Source of the DNA: JAPWJZ01 sp041287865
GTDB taxonomy: Bacteria > Pseudomonadota > Alphaproteobacteria > Micavibrionales > UBA2020
Direction of reading: 5' to 3'
DNA length: 64,000 nucleotides
Assembly (NCBI GenBank): GCA_041287865.1
Contig: JBGGMV010000082.1
Coordinates: 1 to 64,000, forward strand
Part shown: one piece after another, positions 17,547 to 25,310 of the stretch
How the letters are laid out: each line of letters opens with the position of its first letter
Position numbering within the stretch: position 1 is the first letter of the stretch
Position numbers and translations under genes: made by a program
Notes under the pieces: generated by a model
Database searches by the model: none
What the model was told of the DNA's origin: nothing
Seen by the model: only the letters and a program-made list of their open reading frames with translations

Positions 17547-17578
17547 CCGACTTTATTATGAGCCCCCCAAGGGGGCAT

Positions 17579-19261
17579 CTACGACGCCTTGCGGAGCGGC
17601 CTGTACTTGAGACGATGCGGCGTGTCGGCGTCTTCGCCGAAGCGTTTGCGGCGGTCTTTCTCGTAGTCTTCGTAGTTGCCTTCAAAGAAGACGACCTGGC
17701 TGTCGCCCTCGAACGCCAGCATATGCGTCGCAAGGCGGTCGAGGAACCAGCGGTCGTGGGAAATGACGACCGCGCAGCCTGCGTAATTCTCCAGCGCATC
17801 TTCGAGCGCACCCAGCGTTTCGGTATCGAGGTCGTTGGTCGGTTCGTCGAGCAGCAGCAGGTTCGCAGGTTCTTTCAGCATCTTGGCAAGGTGCACGCGG
17901 TTGCGCTCGCCCCCTGAGAGAATGCCGACCTTTTTCTGCTGGTCGGGGCCGCGGAAGCCGAAAGAGCCGCAATAGGCGCGGGTATTCACCTCGCGCTTGC
18001 CGAGGTAGAAGATATCGTTGCCGCCGGAAATTTCTTGCCAAACGTTATTGTCCGATTTCAGCGCGTCGCGGCTCTGGTTGACGTAGCCGGCCTTGACGGC
18101 CTCCGCCACATCGACGCTGCCGCTGTCGGGTTTTTCATCGCCGATGATCATGCGGAAGAGCGTGGTTTTACCCGCGCCGTTCGGGCCGATCACGCCGACG
18201 ATGCCGCCGGGCGGCAGTTTGAAAGACAGGTTATCGATCAGCAGCCTGTCACCGTATCCTTTCGACACGCCCTTGAACTCGACCACATTCTGGCCAAGGC
18301 GCGGCGGCACGGGGATGATGATCTGCGCGGCGCGGGTTTTTTCGTACTTCTCCGATTCCGCCAGCAGGTCGTTATAGGCGGTGATACGCGCCTTGGATTT
18401 CGCCATGCGGGCCTTGGGCGACTGGCGCACCCATTCCAGCTCGCGCGCCAGCGTTTTCTGACGGCTTTCGTCTTCGCGGCCTTCCTGTTCGAGACGTTTC
18501 GATTTCTTCTCGAGGTAGCCGGTGTAGTTGCCCTCATAGGGGATGCCCGAGCCACGGTCGAGTTCGAGAATCCAGCCAGTGACATGGTCGAGGAAGTAAC
18601 GATCGTGCGTGACCATGACGATGGTGCCGCGATAATCCAGCAGGTGGCGCTGCAGCCAGGCGACCGATTCAGCGTCCAGGTGGTTGGTCGGTTCGTCGAG
18701 CAGCAGCAGGTCGGGCTTTTCCAGCAGCAGGCGGCAGAGCGCCACGCGGCGCTTCTCGCCGCCCGACAGGTTCGTAACCTTCGCGTCGCCCGGCGGGCAG
18801 CGCAGCGCATCCAGCGCGATTTCGAGCGTGCGCTCCAAATTCCAGCCGTCGGCCTGTTCGATCTTGGTTTGCAGGTCGCCCTGCTCCGCCATCAGCGCGT
18901 CAAAGTCCGCGCCCTCTTCCGAGAATTTGTTGGTGATTTCGTTGTAACGGTCGAGCAGGGCCTTGGTATCCTTCATCGCCTCCATGACGTTTTCGAGCAC
19001 CGTCTTGTCGGGATCAAGCTGCGGCTCCTGCGGCAGGTAGCCCACGCGCGCGTTTTCGGCCGACCATGCCTCGCCGTTGAATTCCTTCTCCACGCCCGCC
19101 ATGATTTTCAGCAGCGTCGACTTACCCGAGCCGTTCGGCCCCAGCACGCCGATCTTCGCCCCCGGCAGGAAGCTGAGATACATGTTGTCGATAACCTTCT
19201 TCCCGCCCGGATAGGTTTTCGAGAGGCCCTTCATCACATAAACGTATTGATAGCCAGCCAT
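17579..19261 (-). CDS. ettA: Energy-dependent translational throttle protein EttA (ABC-F)
   Basis: Ribosome-associated ABC-F ATPase that senses the ADP/ATP ratio and gates the first elongation steps. 560 residues with two ABC domains and no membrane segments. Domain 1 has Walker A GPNGSGKST and signature NLSGGEKRRVAL with LLLLDEPTNHLD; domain 2 has GPNGAGKTT, ILSGGERNRVHLA and LLLLDEPTNDLD. The linker between them (about 240-320) is Lys/Arg-rich and helical (PKARMAKSKARI), the P-site tRNA interaction motif of the family. AAGGGA upstream supports the ATG at 19261. Monocistronic. Confidence 0.95.
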   Translation of the reverse strand: MAGYQYVYVMKGLSKTYPGGKKVIDNMYLSFLPGAKIGVLGPNGSGKSTLLKIMAGVEKEFNGEAWSAENARVGYLPQEPQLDPDKTVLENVMEAMKDTKALLDRYNEITNKFSEEGADFDALMAEQGDLQTKIEQADGWNLERTLEIALDALRCPPGDAKVTNLSGGEKRRVALCRLLLEKPDLLLLDEPTNHLDAESVAWLQRHLLDYRGTIVMVTHDRYFLDHVTGWILELDRGSGIPYEGNYTGYLEKKSKRLEQEGREDESRQKTLARELEWVRQSPKARMAKSKARITAYNDLLAESEKYEKTRAAQIIIPVPPRLGQNVVEFKGVSKGYGDRLLIDNLSFKLPPGGIVGVIGPNGAGKTTLFRMIIGDEKPDSGSVDVAEAVKAGYVNQSRDALKSDNNVWQEISGGNDIFYLGKREVNTRAYCGSFGFRGPDQQKKVGILSGGERNRVHLAKMLKEPANLLLLDEPTNDLDTETLGALEDALENYAGCAVVISHDRWFLDRLATHMLAFEGDSQVVFFEGNYEDYEKDRRKRFGEDADTPHRLKYRPLRKAS

Positions 19262-19373
19262 GTGTCTGATTCCCTTATATTCTTCGCCAAAGGCGCTTAA
19301 ATTGCTTCCCTTGTTATAGAAGCAAGCCCCCTTTCTATCAAGGGAGGGAGGGATTTTTTCGTAATATTAGGGA

Positions 19374-19820
19374 TTAACCGTCCTGGATATCAGGCTCGAC
19401 CAGACGGGCGAGGTTGCGGAGCGATTCCTGCCAGCCGAGGTAGCAGGCCTCGGCGGGGATCACGTCGGGAATGCCTTCCTGCACGATGCTGAGCTCGGTG
19501 CCGACGACGACTGCCCTGATATCGACCGTCACGGTCATTTCACCGGGCAGGTTCGGATCGTCGAAGCGGTCGGTGTAGACGATGCGCTTGTGCGGCACCA
19601 GTTCCTTGTACACGCCGCCGAAAGCGGTGCTTCTGCCGGTGGTGAAATTGGTGAACGACATTTTGTACGTTCCGCCGACCTTTTCCTCGGAATGGTGCAT
19701 CCTGGCCGTGAAGCCGTTGGGCGGCAGCCATTTGACTTTCGCGTCGGCCTCGGTAAAGGCGCGATAGACTTTTTCAGGCGTGGTGGCAAGAACGCGGTGG
19801 AGCCGAACGGTGCCGGGCAT
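19374..19820 (-). CDS. SRPBCC/AHSA1-family protein
   Basis: 148 residues of the START-like AHSA1 group: VRLHRVLATTPEKVYRAFTEADAKVKWLPP at the N-terminus, a central GGTYKMSFTNF, and the C-terminal helix CYLGWQESLRNLARLVE. The fold makes a hydrophobic cavity; the ligand is not predictable. No signal peptide. Its start overlaps the stop of the membrane protein at 19820 by 1 nt (TGATG), so the two are translated together. Confidence 0.88.
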   Translation of the reverse strand: MPGTVRLHRVLATTPEKVYRAFTEADAKVKWLPPNGFTARMHHSEEKVGGTYKMSFTNFTTGRSTAFGGVYKELVPHKRIVYTDRFDDPNLPGEMTVTVDIRAVVVGTELSIVQEGIPDVIPAEACYLGWQESLRNLARLVEPDIQDG

Positions 19821-20260
19821 CAGATCACGATGACCTGGAAGGTGGCGACGAACAACAGGCCGCAGACGACCGCGCCGGCAAAGCCGAAATATTTATCCTT
19901 GCTGGAAATCCAGTCGATCGTGCTTTTGGTTTCCTTCAGGATGGCGGCGTTGACCTTTGCGCCGTGGCCGGAAACGAATTTCGTGAAGCTGTAGGGCAGC
20001 GCCATGATGACGATGAGAAGATTCCCGACAAGGCAGATAGCCATGTTGGGCGGCGCCTTGATGGCGATGGGCGTGGCGCACATGGCGACGAAGCCGTAGA
20101 TGAGCCCGCCCAGCGCGATGTAATTCAGGTGCAGCTTGATGAACTCGAGGGCCTTTTCGACCGCGGGCGGCTTTTTCGGGATCGCGCTGCTGATGTTCAG
20201 CAGCGTGAAGACGCCGAGGACGCAGAACGAGATCATCGTTAAAAGACTGAAATATGCCAT
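19820..20260 (-). CDS. Small four-helix membrane protein of unknown function
   Basis: 146 residues with four predicted membrane segments: LLTMISFCVLGVFTLLNI, LNYIALGGLIYGFVAMC, MAICLVGNLLIVIMALPYS and FGFAGAVVCGLLFVATFQVIVI. A short polar loop separates helices 1 and 2 (AIPKKPPAVEKALEF). Coupled by a TGATG overlap to the SRPBCC protein, suggesting a shared role that the sequence does not reveal. I do not recognise the family. Confidence 0.75.
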   Translation of the reverse strand: MAYFSLLTMISFCVLGVFTLLNISSAIPKKPPAVEKALEFIKLHLNYIALGGLIYGFVAMCATPIAIKAPPNMAICLVGNLLIVIMALPYSFTKFVSGHGAKVNAAILKETKSTIDWISSKDKYFGFAGAVVCGLLFVATFQVIVI

Positions 20261-20333
20261 AATGTTATTCCCTCTTAAGTGCAGTGCAACAGCACTATGA
20301 CAGCATAAGTCTTGAAAATGAACAAGATACTGA

Positions 20334-21233
20334 TTAATCGGGGTTCGTTTTGATTTGCTGTAACAGGGCCTTGGCCTGCTGCTTTTCGCGCTGGGTGGGG
20401 GCTTTCTCGATATATCTCAGCAGCGCGGTTTCGGCTTGCGCCACCTGCCCGAGCTTGGCGTAGAGCACGCCCTTGTCGAAAAGGCTGCGGTATTCGTCGG
20501 GGGCGAGCGCCTCCATCGCTTCCAATACAATGACAGCTTGGGCGTATTCCTCGGATTCAATCAGGCGTTTCTTGAGGTTATTTTCGAGGCGGATGAGCAT
20601 ATCGCGGCTGCTGACGGCGGCGTAATAATTATGCGAAAGTTCGGCGCCTTTGCCGGCGATGGATTTTAACAAGTTGCGCAGCTCCGCCGCGTTCATCTCG
20701 AGCCCCTTGCGGAAGGGGTCGAGGATCACGCGCTCCGATCCCGCTTCCATGCGCACGAGGAAATGGCCGGGGAAGCTTAAACCATCCAGCGTCCAGCCCA
20801 TGCGGCGCGCCAGAACGATATAAATAATGCCAAGCGCGATGGGCAGGCCCTTGCGCCGCTCGATCACGCGGATCAGGTTCGCGTTCTGGATATCATCGTA
20901 GGTTTTCTCGTCGCCTTCATAGCCATGCGACTCATGCACGATTTTGAGCAAGCAGGCAACGCGGAGCGCCAGCGTATCCTTTTCCTTCAGGCGGAGACGC
21001 GCCTGGTATTCTTCCTCCAGATGGTCGCCCAGTTTTTTCAGGTGATTGCGGTAGCGTTCCGGCCGCACGCCCGGCAGGAACATCAGGGCCAGCGCCAGCG
21101 CCGCTTCGCCGATGTCGATTTCCTCGTCCTTCAGCGTGCCGGTATAGCGCACATACTGGAAGGCCTCGTCAGGCGTTTCGAAACGGTGCAGGTCTTCCGC
21201 CGCTGCGAAATCTTCGGGGCGGTCGGCCGGCAT
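20334..21233 (-). CDS. SirB1-family transglutaminase-like protein with TPR-like C-terminus
   Basis: 299 residues matching the SirB1/YchA group. An N-terminal helical part (residues 20-90) precedes the transglutaminase-like core with NLIRVIERRKGLPIALGIIYIVLARRMG and DGLSFPGHFLVRM. The C-terminal 100 residues form two to three TPR-like hairpins (ENNLKKRLIESEEYAQAVIVLEAME, YRSLFDKGVLYAKLGQVAQAETALLRYI). Biochemical function is unknown. Its start overlaps the BON gene stop by 1 nt. Confidence 0.86.
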   Translation of the reverse strand: MPADRPEDFAAAEDLHRFETPDEAFQYVRYTGTLKDEEIDIGEAALALALMFLPGVRPERYRNHLKKLGDHLEEEYQARLRLKEKDTLALRVACLLKIVHESHGYEGDEKTYDDIQNANLIRVIERRKGLPIALGIIYIVLARRMGWTLDGLSFPGHFLVRMEAGSERVILDPFRKGLEMNAAELRNLLKSIAGKGAELSHNYYAAVSSRDMLIRLENNLKKRLIESEEYAQAVIVLEAMEALAPDEYRSLFDKGVLYAKLGQVAQAETALLRYIEKAPTQREKQQAKALLQQIKTNPD

Positions 21234-21871
21234 CAGTTGTGTTCCACCGGCTGTCCCGTCGCGGGGTCGAGCGCGCCCGCAGGTTCTTCGCCGCGCAGGC
21301 GGACATAGCTGACGACATTCTTCACGTATTTGGTGTTGCGCGCATGATCGAGCACGCGGTCAAGTTCCTTGCGGTCCTGTGCGATGCCCATGATATAGGC
21401 CGTGCCATTGGTCGTTTCGACGCTGTAGTGGATGGACTGCACGTATTTGTCGACGGTCAGCTGCGTGCGCAGGTTGGTGGTGATCCAGCTGTCGGTCACA
21501 TACGTGCCGATGCCCGCGCTGTTGTCGACGGTGATTTCGTTGATGACCTGACGGACACCCTCCGCCTGCCACGCAAGGCGCACCGCGTCGACGCGCATGT
21601 CGGGGTTGGGCACGGCGCCCGTGATCAGCACGCGGCCTTCTGTGACCGTGATGCTGAGGCGGCGGTACATGTTGATGTCTTTTTTCAGCCAGAGGTCGGT
21701 GATTTGAATACGGATCGCGGCGTCTGTCGTCGCGCCCTTGATGCCACCCTCTTGCGCGGCGGCGACGCCGACGGTTGCGCCAGCGCCCACGGCAAGGCCC
21801 AGCGGCGTGCAGCCCGAAGCGGCGATGGTCAACGCGCACAGTGCGGCGACGGTGAAGAGCGTGCGTTTCAT
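21233..21871 (-). CDS. BON-domain outer-membrane lipoprotein
   Basis: 212 residues with a lipoprotein signal ending LTIAASGC, then two tandem BON domains (about 45-115 and 125-195). The first holds TDAAIRIQITDLWLKKDINMY and GRVLITGAVPN; the second holds VTDSWITTNLRTQLTVDKYV and NGTAYIMGIAQDRKELDRVLDHAR. The organisation is like E. coli DolP (YraP), which helps maintain outer-membrane integrity and lies near rsmI, lpoA and yraN in E. coli. The same neighbours occur here, so a DolP-like role is a good inference. The upstream site is AAGGGGGACATC. Confidence 0.9.
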   Translation of the reverse strand: MKRTLFTVAALCALTIAASGCTPLGLAVGAGATVGVAAAQEGGIKGATTDAAIRIQITDLWLKKDINMYRRLSITVTEGRVLITGAVPNPDMRVDAVRLAWQAEGVRQVINEITVDNSAGIGTYVTDSWITTNLRTQLTVDKYVQSIHYSVETTNGTAYIMGIAQDRKELDRVLDHARNTKYVKNVVSYVRLRGEEPAGALDPATGQPVEHN

Positions 21872-21899
21872 GATGTCCCCCTTGTTATCCCCATGCTGC

Positions 21900-22256
21900 C
21901 TAAAAAGCGTTCTCGATATGCTCCGGCAGGGTGTTCGGCGCCATGATAACGACGTCGAACCTTGTCTCGAATGTAGTGTACCCCGTATGCTTCATCAGGT
22001 AAAGCTCGGCGGCGCGGCGCACGCGGGACTGGTTAATGCGGTCGATGGCTTCGGCCGCGTCCTCGGTCTTGCGGCGGAACTTCACTTCGATAAAGGCGAC
22101 GACGCCATAGCGCCGCGCGATGATGTCGATCTCGCCCACATGGGTGCGATAGCGGCGCTCCAGAATGCGCCAGCCCTTCATGCGCAGGAACAGCGCGGCC
22201 ACGGTTTCGGCCAGCATCCCCTTGTTGTGACCCGTGGGTTCTGTTTTTTTCTTCAC
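21900..22256 (-). CDS. yraN: YraN family protein (UPF0102, nuclease-like fold)
   Basis: 118 residues of the UPF0102 group: GHNKGMLAETVAALFLRMKGWRILERRYRT followed by the endonuclease-like core GEIDIIARRYGVVAFIEVKFRR, the D-x-E-x-K arrangement of Holliday-resolvase-type folds. Function is not established. It starts with GTG at 22256 and overlaps the rsmI stop by 4 nt (GTGA). The rsmI-yraN-BON order mirrors the yraLMNP region of E. coli. Confidence 0.9.
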   Translation of the reverse strand: MKKKTEPTGHNKGMLAETVAALFLRMKGWRILERRYRTHVGEIDIIARRYGVVAFIEVKFRRKTEDAAEAIDRINQSRVRRAAELYLMKHTGYTTFETRFDVVIMAPNTLPEHIENAF

Positions 22257-23119
22257 GTACGCCTGCCCTTCAATAATAACGCACGTTGATAAACATCGCT
22301 CTTGCGCAGTCCCGCCTTGGCGGCGACGAAGGCGGCGGCGTCCTTGACGCCCATGCCCTCCGCCGTGATCATTTTTTGTAGCAGCGCGTCGACATCCGCC
22401 TCGCTCCAGACCTCCACCGCCGCATCGCCCGCACCGACGACAACGACAATCTCGCCCTTGGGCGGCGCATCTTCATAGGACGCCGCCAGCGCCGACAGCG
22501 TATTTCTCCGTGTTTCCTCGAACTTCTTGGTCAGCTCGCGCGCGACAGCCGCAGGCCTGTCGCCAAGAATATCCTTCATATCCGCAAGGCTCTCGGCCAG
22601 ACGGGGCCCCGTTTCGTAGAAGATCAGCGTGCCCGGAATATCCTTCAGCTCGCCCAGTGCCTGCCGTCGCGCGGATTGTTTGGAAGGCAAAAATCCAGCA
22701 AAGAAAAAACGATCGGCAGGCAGGCCGGACAGCACCAGCGCATTTAACGAAGCCGAAGCGCCCGGCACGCAGGTCACATACAGATCTTCTGCGATACAGT
22801 CCTGCACCAGCTTGTAGCCCGGGTCGGAAACCAGCGGCATGCCCGCGTCCGATATCAGGGCGATGGTTTTGCCCTCCTTCAGCAGCCGGATGATCTTGGG
22901 CCGCATTTCGGCGGCATTGTGGTCGTGATAGGAAAGCTTCTGCCCCTTGATGTCATAAGCCGAGGTCAGCTTGCCCGACTCCCGCGTGTCCTCGCAGCAG
23001 ATAAAATCGACTTTTCGTAATGTTTCGACGGCACGCAGGGTGATATCGCCCATGTTGCCGATAGGCGTCGCCACAATATAAAGGCCCGCTTGCAGGTCAA
23101 TTTCAGGTTTCGATGACAT
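22253..23119 (-). CDS. rsmI: 16S rRNA (cytidine(1402)-2'-O)-methyltransferase RsmI
   Basis: Methylates the ribose of C1402 in the ribosomal decoding centre using SAM. 288 residues with a tetrapyrrole-methylase fold. Family motifs are GLYIVATPIGNMGDITLRAVETL at the N-terminus, CCEDTRESGKL, LISDAGMPLVSDPGYKLV and GLPADRFFFAGFLP. The C-terminal HTH-like extension is present. It diverges from lpoA with about 45 nt between the starts, the same divergence as in E. coli. Confidence 0.96.
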   Translation of the reverse strand: MSSKPEIDLQAGLYIVATPIGNMGDITLRAVETLRKVDFICCEDTRESGKLTSAYDIKGQKLSYHDHNAAEMRPKIIRLLKEGKTIALISDAGMPLVSDPGYKLVQDCIAEDLYVTCVPGASASLNALVLSGLPADRFFFAGFLPSKQSARRQALGELKDIPGTLIFYETGPRLAESLADMKDILGDRPAAVARELTKKFEETRRNTLSALAASYEDAPPKGEIVVVVGAGDAAVEVWSEADVDALLQKMITAEGMGVKDAAAFVAAKAGLRKSDVYQRALLLKGRRT

Positions 23120-23164
23120 TGCTTTTCACTATAATGACACGGCGACAACCATTGGAGTACCACC

Positions 23165-24430
23165 GTGACCGGATTATACGCAAAAACAAGGCTCTCTATC
23201 CAATTTTTCTTCGTCTTCGCCCTCGCGCTGTTCCTGACAGGCTGCGTGGCGGACGGATATAGCAGCGGACGCGGCCACAATAGCGGTGTTGTCTCGAACG
23301 ACCCGAACGCCATGCCCAACCTTGCGTGGCAGACCGGCACCGACCGCCGCGAGCTCTCGCAGCAGAGCCAGCAGTTCCGCCCCGGCCTTATCAACGCGGG
23401 CCCGATTGAAAAAGTGCGCGTCGCCCTGCTGCTGCCCCTCTCGGGCAAAAACACCGACCTCGGCCAGTCGATGCTGAAAGCCGCGCAGATGGCGCTGTTC
23501 GACGTGGGCTCGGCCAACTTCGTCCTCAACCCCCGCGACACCAAGAGCACGCCGGAGGGCGCCGCCGCAGCCGCTGCCGCCGCCGTCGCCAACGGCGACC
23601 AGCTCATCCTCGGCCCCATCTTCGCCGATGATGTGAAGGCCGCAAGGCCCGCCGCCGGCGGCCTGCCGATGATCGCCTTCACCACCGACTGGAAAATCGC
23701 GGGCGGCAATACATACATCATGGGCTTCCTGCCCTTCGCCCAAGTCTCGCGCGTGGCGCAGTTTGCCAGCAGCAAGGGGTATGGCCGCTTTGGCGTCTTT
23801 GCCCCGCAGACCGAATATTGCGACGTGGTGATCAGCACGCTGCGCAGCTCGGCCGATATCGATAAAACCGGCCGCTATATGCCGCAGCAAACCGACCTGA
23901 CCGAAATCGTGAAGCAATTCATCGACGAGAGCAAAACAGCCGACGGCACGCTGCGCTATCAATCGCTGATGCTGCCGGTGGGCGGCGAAAGCCTGCGTTC
24001 GCTGCTGTCGGTTTTCAGCGTCAACGGCCTGACCAATAAAAACGTAAAACTGGTCGGCACGGGCCTCTGGGATGATACGTCATTGTCGCGCGATCCCGCC
24101 CTTTACGGCGGCTGGTTCGCGGCGCCCGACCCCAAGCTGCGCACCGATTTCGACCGCCGCTATCAGGAAAACTACGGCGCGGCGCCCTTGCGCCTTGCCT
24201 CGCTCGCCTATGACGCGACGGCCCTGGCCGCCGTGCTGGCGCGCACCTCGCCGCAAGATCCCTATTCGCGCGGCAATATCACCAACATGCGCGGCTTTGC
24301 CGGCATCGACGGCATCTTCCGCTTCCGCGGCGACGGCCTTGCCGAACGCGGCCTTGCGGTGCTGGAGATCCAGTCCGGCCATACCCGCGTGGTTGACCCT
24401 GCCCCGACCGCTTTCCTCTCCGGCTCGTGA
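23165..24430 (+). CDS. lpoA: Penicillin-binding protein activator LpoA-like lipoprotein
   Basis: Probable outer-membrane lipoprotein that activates a bifunctional PBP. 421 residues from a GTG start with GGAG 7 nt upstream; lipoprotein signal ending LFLTGC. The rest is a type-1 periplasmic-binding-protein fold: VRVALLLPLSGKNTDLGQSMLKAAQMALFD, an Ala-rich helix, LGPIFADDVKAARPAAG. It lacks the N-terminal TPR domain of E. coli LpoA, as is common outside Gammaproteobacteria. Position next to rsmI supports the call. It overlaps yggS by 4 nt (GTGA). Confidence 0.88.
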   Translation: MTGLYAKTRLSIQFFFVFALALFLTGCVADGYSSGRGHNSGVVSNDPNAMPNLAWQTGTDRRELSQQSQQFRPGLINAGPIEKVRVALLLPLSGKNTDLGQSMLKAAQMALFDVGSANFVLNPRDTKSTPEGAAAAAAAAVANGDQLILGPIFADDVKAARPAAGGLPMIAFTTDWKIAGGNTYIMGFLPFAQVSRVAQFASSKGYGRFGVFAPQTEYCDVVISTLRSSADIDKTGRYMPQQTDLTEIVKQFIDESKTADGTLRYQSLMLPVGGESLRSLLSVFSVNGLTNKNVKLVGTGLWDDTSLSRDPALYGGWFAAPDPKLRTDFDRRYQENYGAAPLRLASLAYDATALAAVLARTSPQDPYSRGNITNMRGFAGIDGIFRFRGDGLAERGLAVLEIQSGHTRVVDPAPTAFLSGS

Positions 24431-25092
24431 GCGCGCTTAACGCTATAAAGGCAAAGATTGCCGGAGCCTGCGGGAGCGCGGGGCGTCAAGCCGCCTCCGT
24501 CAGCCTGATCGCCGTCAGCAAGAACCAGCCGCAGGACCGTGTGATCGCGCTGCTGGATGAAGGCCAGCGCCTGTTCGGCGAAAACCGCGTGCAGGAGGCG
24601 GAGGAGCGCTGGCTGCCGCTGCGTGACACATATAAAGACGTGAAGCTTCACTTCATCGGCCACCTGCAATCGAACAAGGCGAAGGAAGCCGTAAAGCTTT
24701 TCGATGTCATCGAAACAGTGGATAGCGAGAAGCTTGCCGCCGCCTTGAAAAACGAAATGGACAAGCAGGGCCGCCAGCTCCCCTGCTTTATTCAGGTGAA
24801 TACCGGCGAGGAAGAGCAGAAGGGCGGCGTCGCGCCGCGCGACACCGAAAAACTCTTACGCTTCTGCCGCGAGGCGAAGATGGAGATCGGGGGGCTGATG
24901 TGCATCCCGCCGGCGAATGAAATTCCCGACATGCATTTCGCGCTGCTGCATAAAATGTCGCGCGAGCTGGGCCTCGCGCAATTAAGCATGGGAATGAGCG
25001 CGGATTTTGAAACGGCGATTCGTTACGGGGCCACGCATATCCGCGTCGGGACGGCCCTTTTTGGCATTAGGGAAAATGCTAAAGCCGTTTGA
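24427..25092 (+). CDS. yggS: YggS-family pyridoxal phosphate homeostasis protein
   Basis: Single-domain TIM-barrel PLP-binding protein (PLPBP/YggS) involved in vitamin B6 homeostasis. 221 residues with the family blocks LIAVSKNQPQD (PLP-binding Lys in VSK), FGENRVQEAEERW, LHFIGHLQSNKAK, CFIQVNTGEEEQKGG and LSMGMSADFETAIRYGATHIRVGTALFG. The start is GTG, overlapping the lpoA stop. No catalytic activity is known for the family. Confidence 0.95.
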   Translation: MSALNAIKAKIAGACGSAGRQAASVSLIAVSKNQPQDRVIALLDEGQRLFGENRVQEAEERWLPLRDTYKDVKLHFIGHLQSNKAKEAVKLFDVIETVDSEKLAAALKNEMDKQGRQLPCFIQVNTGEEEQKGGVAPRDTEKLLRFCREAKMEIGGLMCIPPANEIPDMHFALLHKMSRELGLAQLSMGMSADFETAIRYGATHIRVGTALFGIRENAKAV

Positions 25093-25154
25093 ATACAGTA
25101 TTTTGCAATAAAATCGCGTTTTAGCGATTCACCCTATTGCCATGCAGATTCTAC

Positions 25155-25186
25155 GTTGACATAATGCCCACACTTAGCCATATAGA
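25155..25186 (+). promoter_or_regulatory. Candidate heat-shock (RpoH-type) promoter upstream of the Hsp70 gene
   Basis: GTTGAC at 25155-25160 and CCATAT at 25178-25183, separated by 17 nt, resemble the alphaproteobacterial RpoH consensus CTTGAC-N17-CCTATAT. A sigma-70 reading (TTGACA, 19-nt spacer, TATAGA) is also possible but the spacing is poor. A consensus DnaA-box sequence TGTGGATAA at 25270-25278 lies between promoter and gene; it may be chance. Confidence 0.4.
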
Positions 25187-25310
25187 AACACCGAACAAAA
25201 ACAAAAAAGTTTTGAAGCGCCCCGCGTTACGGCGACAGAGTTTTGAAAAGAAACTGAACGCTGCGGGACTGTGGATAACGACAGATAAATTCTAAAGGAA
25301 GGCACACCCT

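Noticed and set aside
17562..17576. GCCCCC / GGGGGC hairpin as terminator between the 16809 gene and ettA
   Set aside because: Only 6 bp with a 3-nt loop and no T-run on either strand.
19328..19358. Possible plus-strand terminator (AAGGG stem followed by six T) upstream of ettA
   Set aside because: The stem is only five continuous pairs and no plus-strand gene ends there.
25270..25278. Consensus DnaA box upstream of the Hsp70 gene as a second origin
   Set aside because: Single site with no GANTC cluster around it; one such match per 64 kb is expected roughly by chance.
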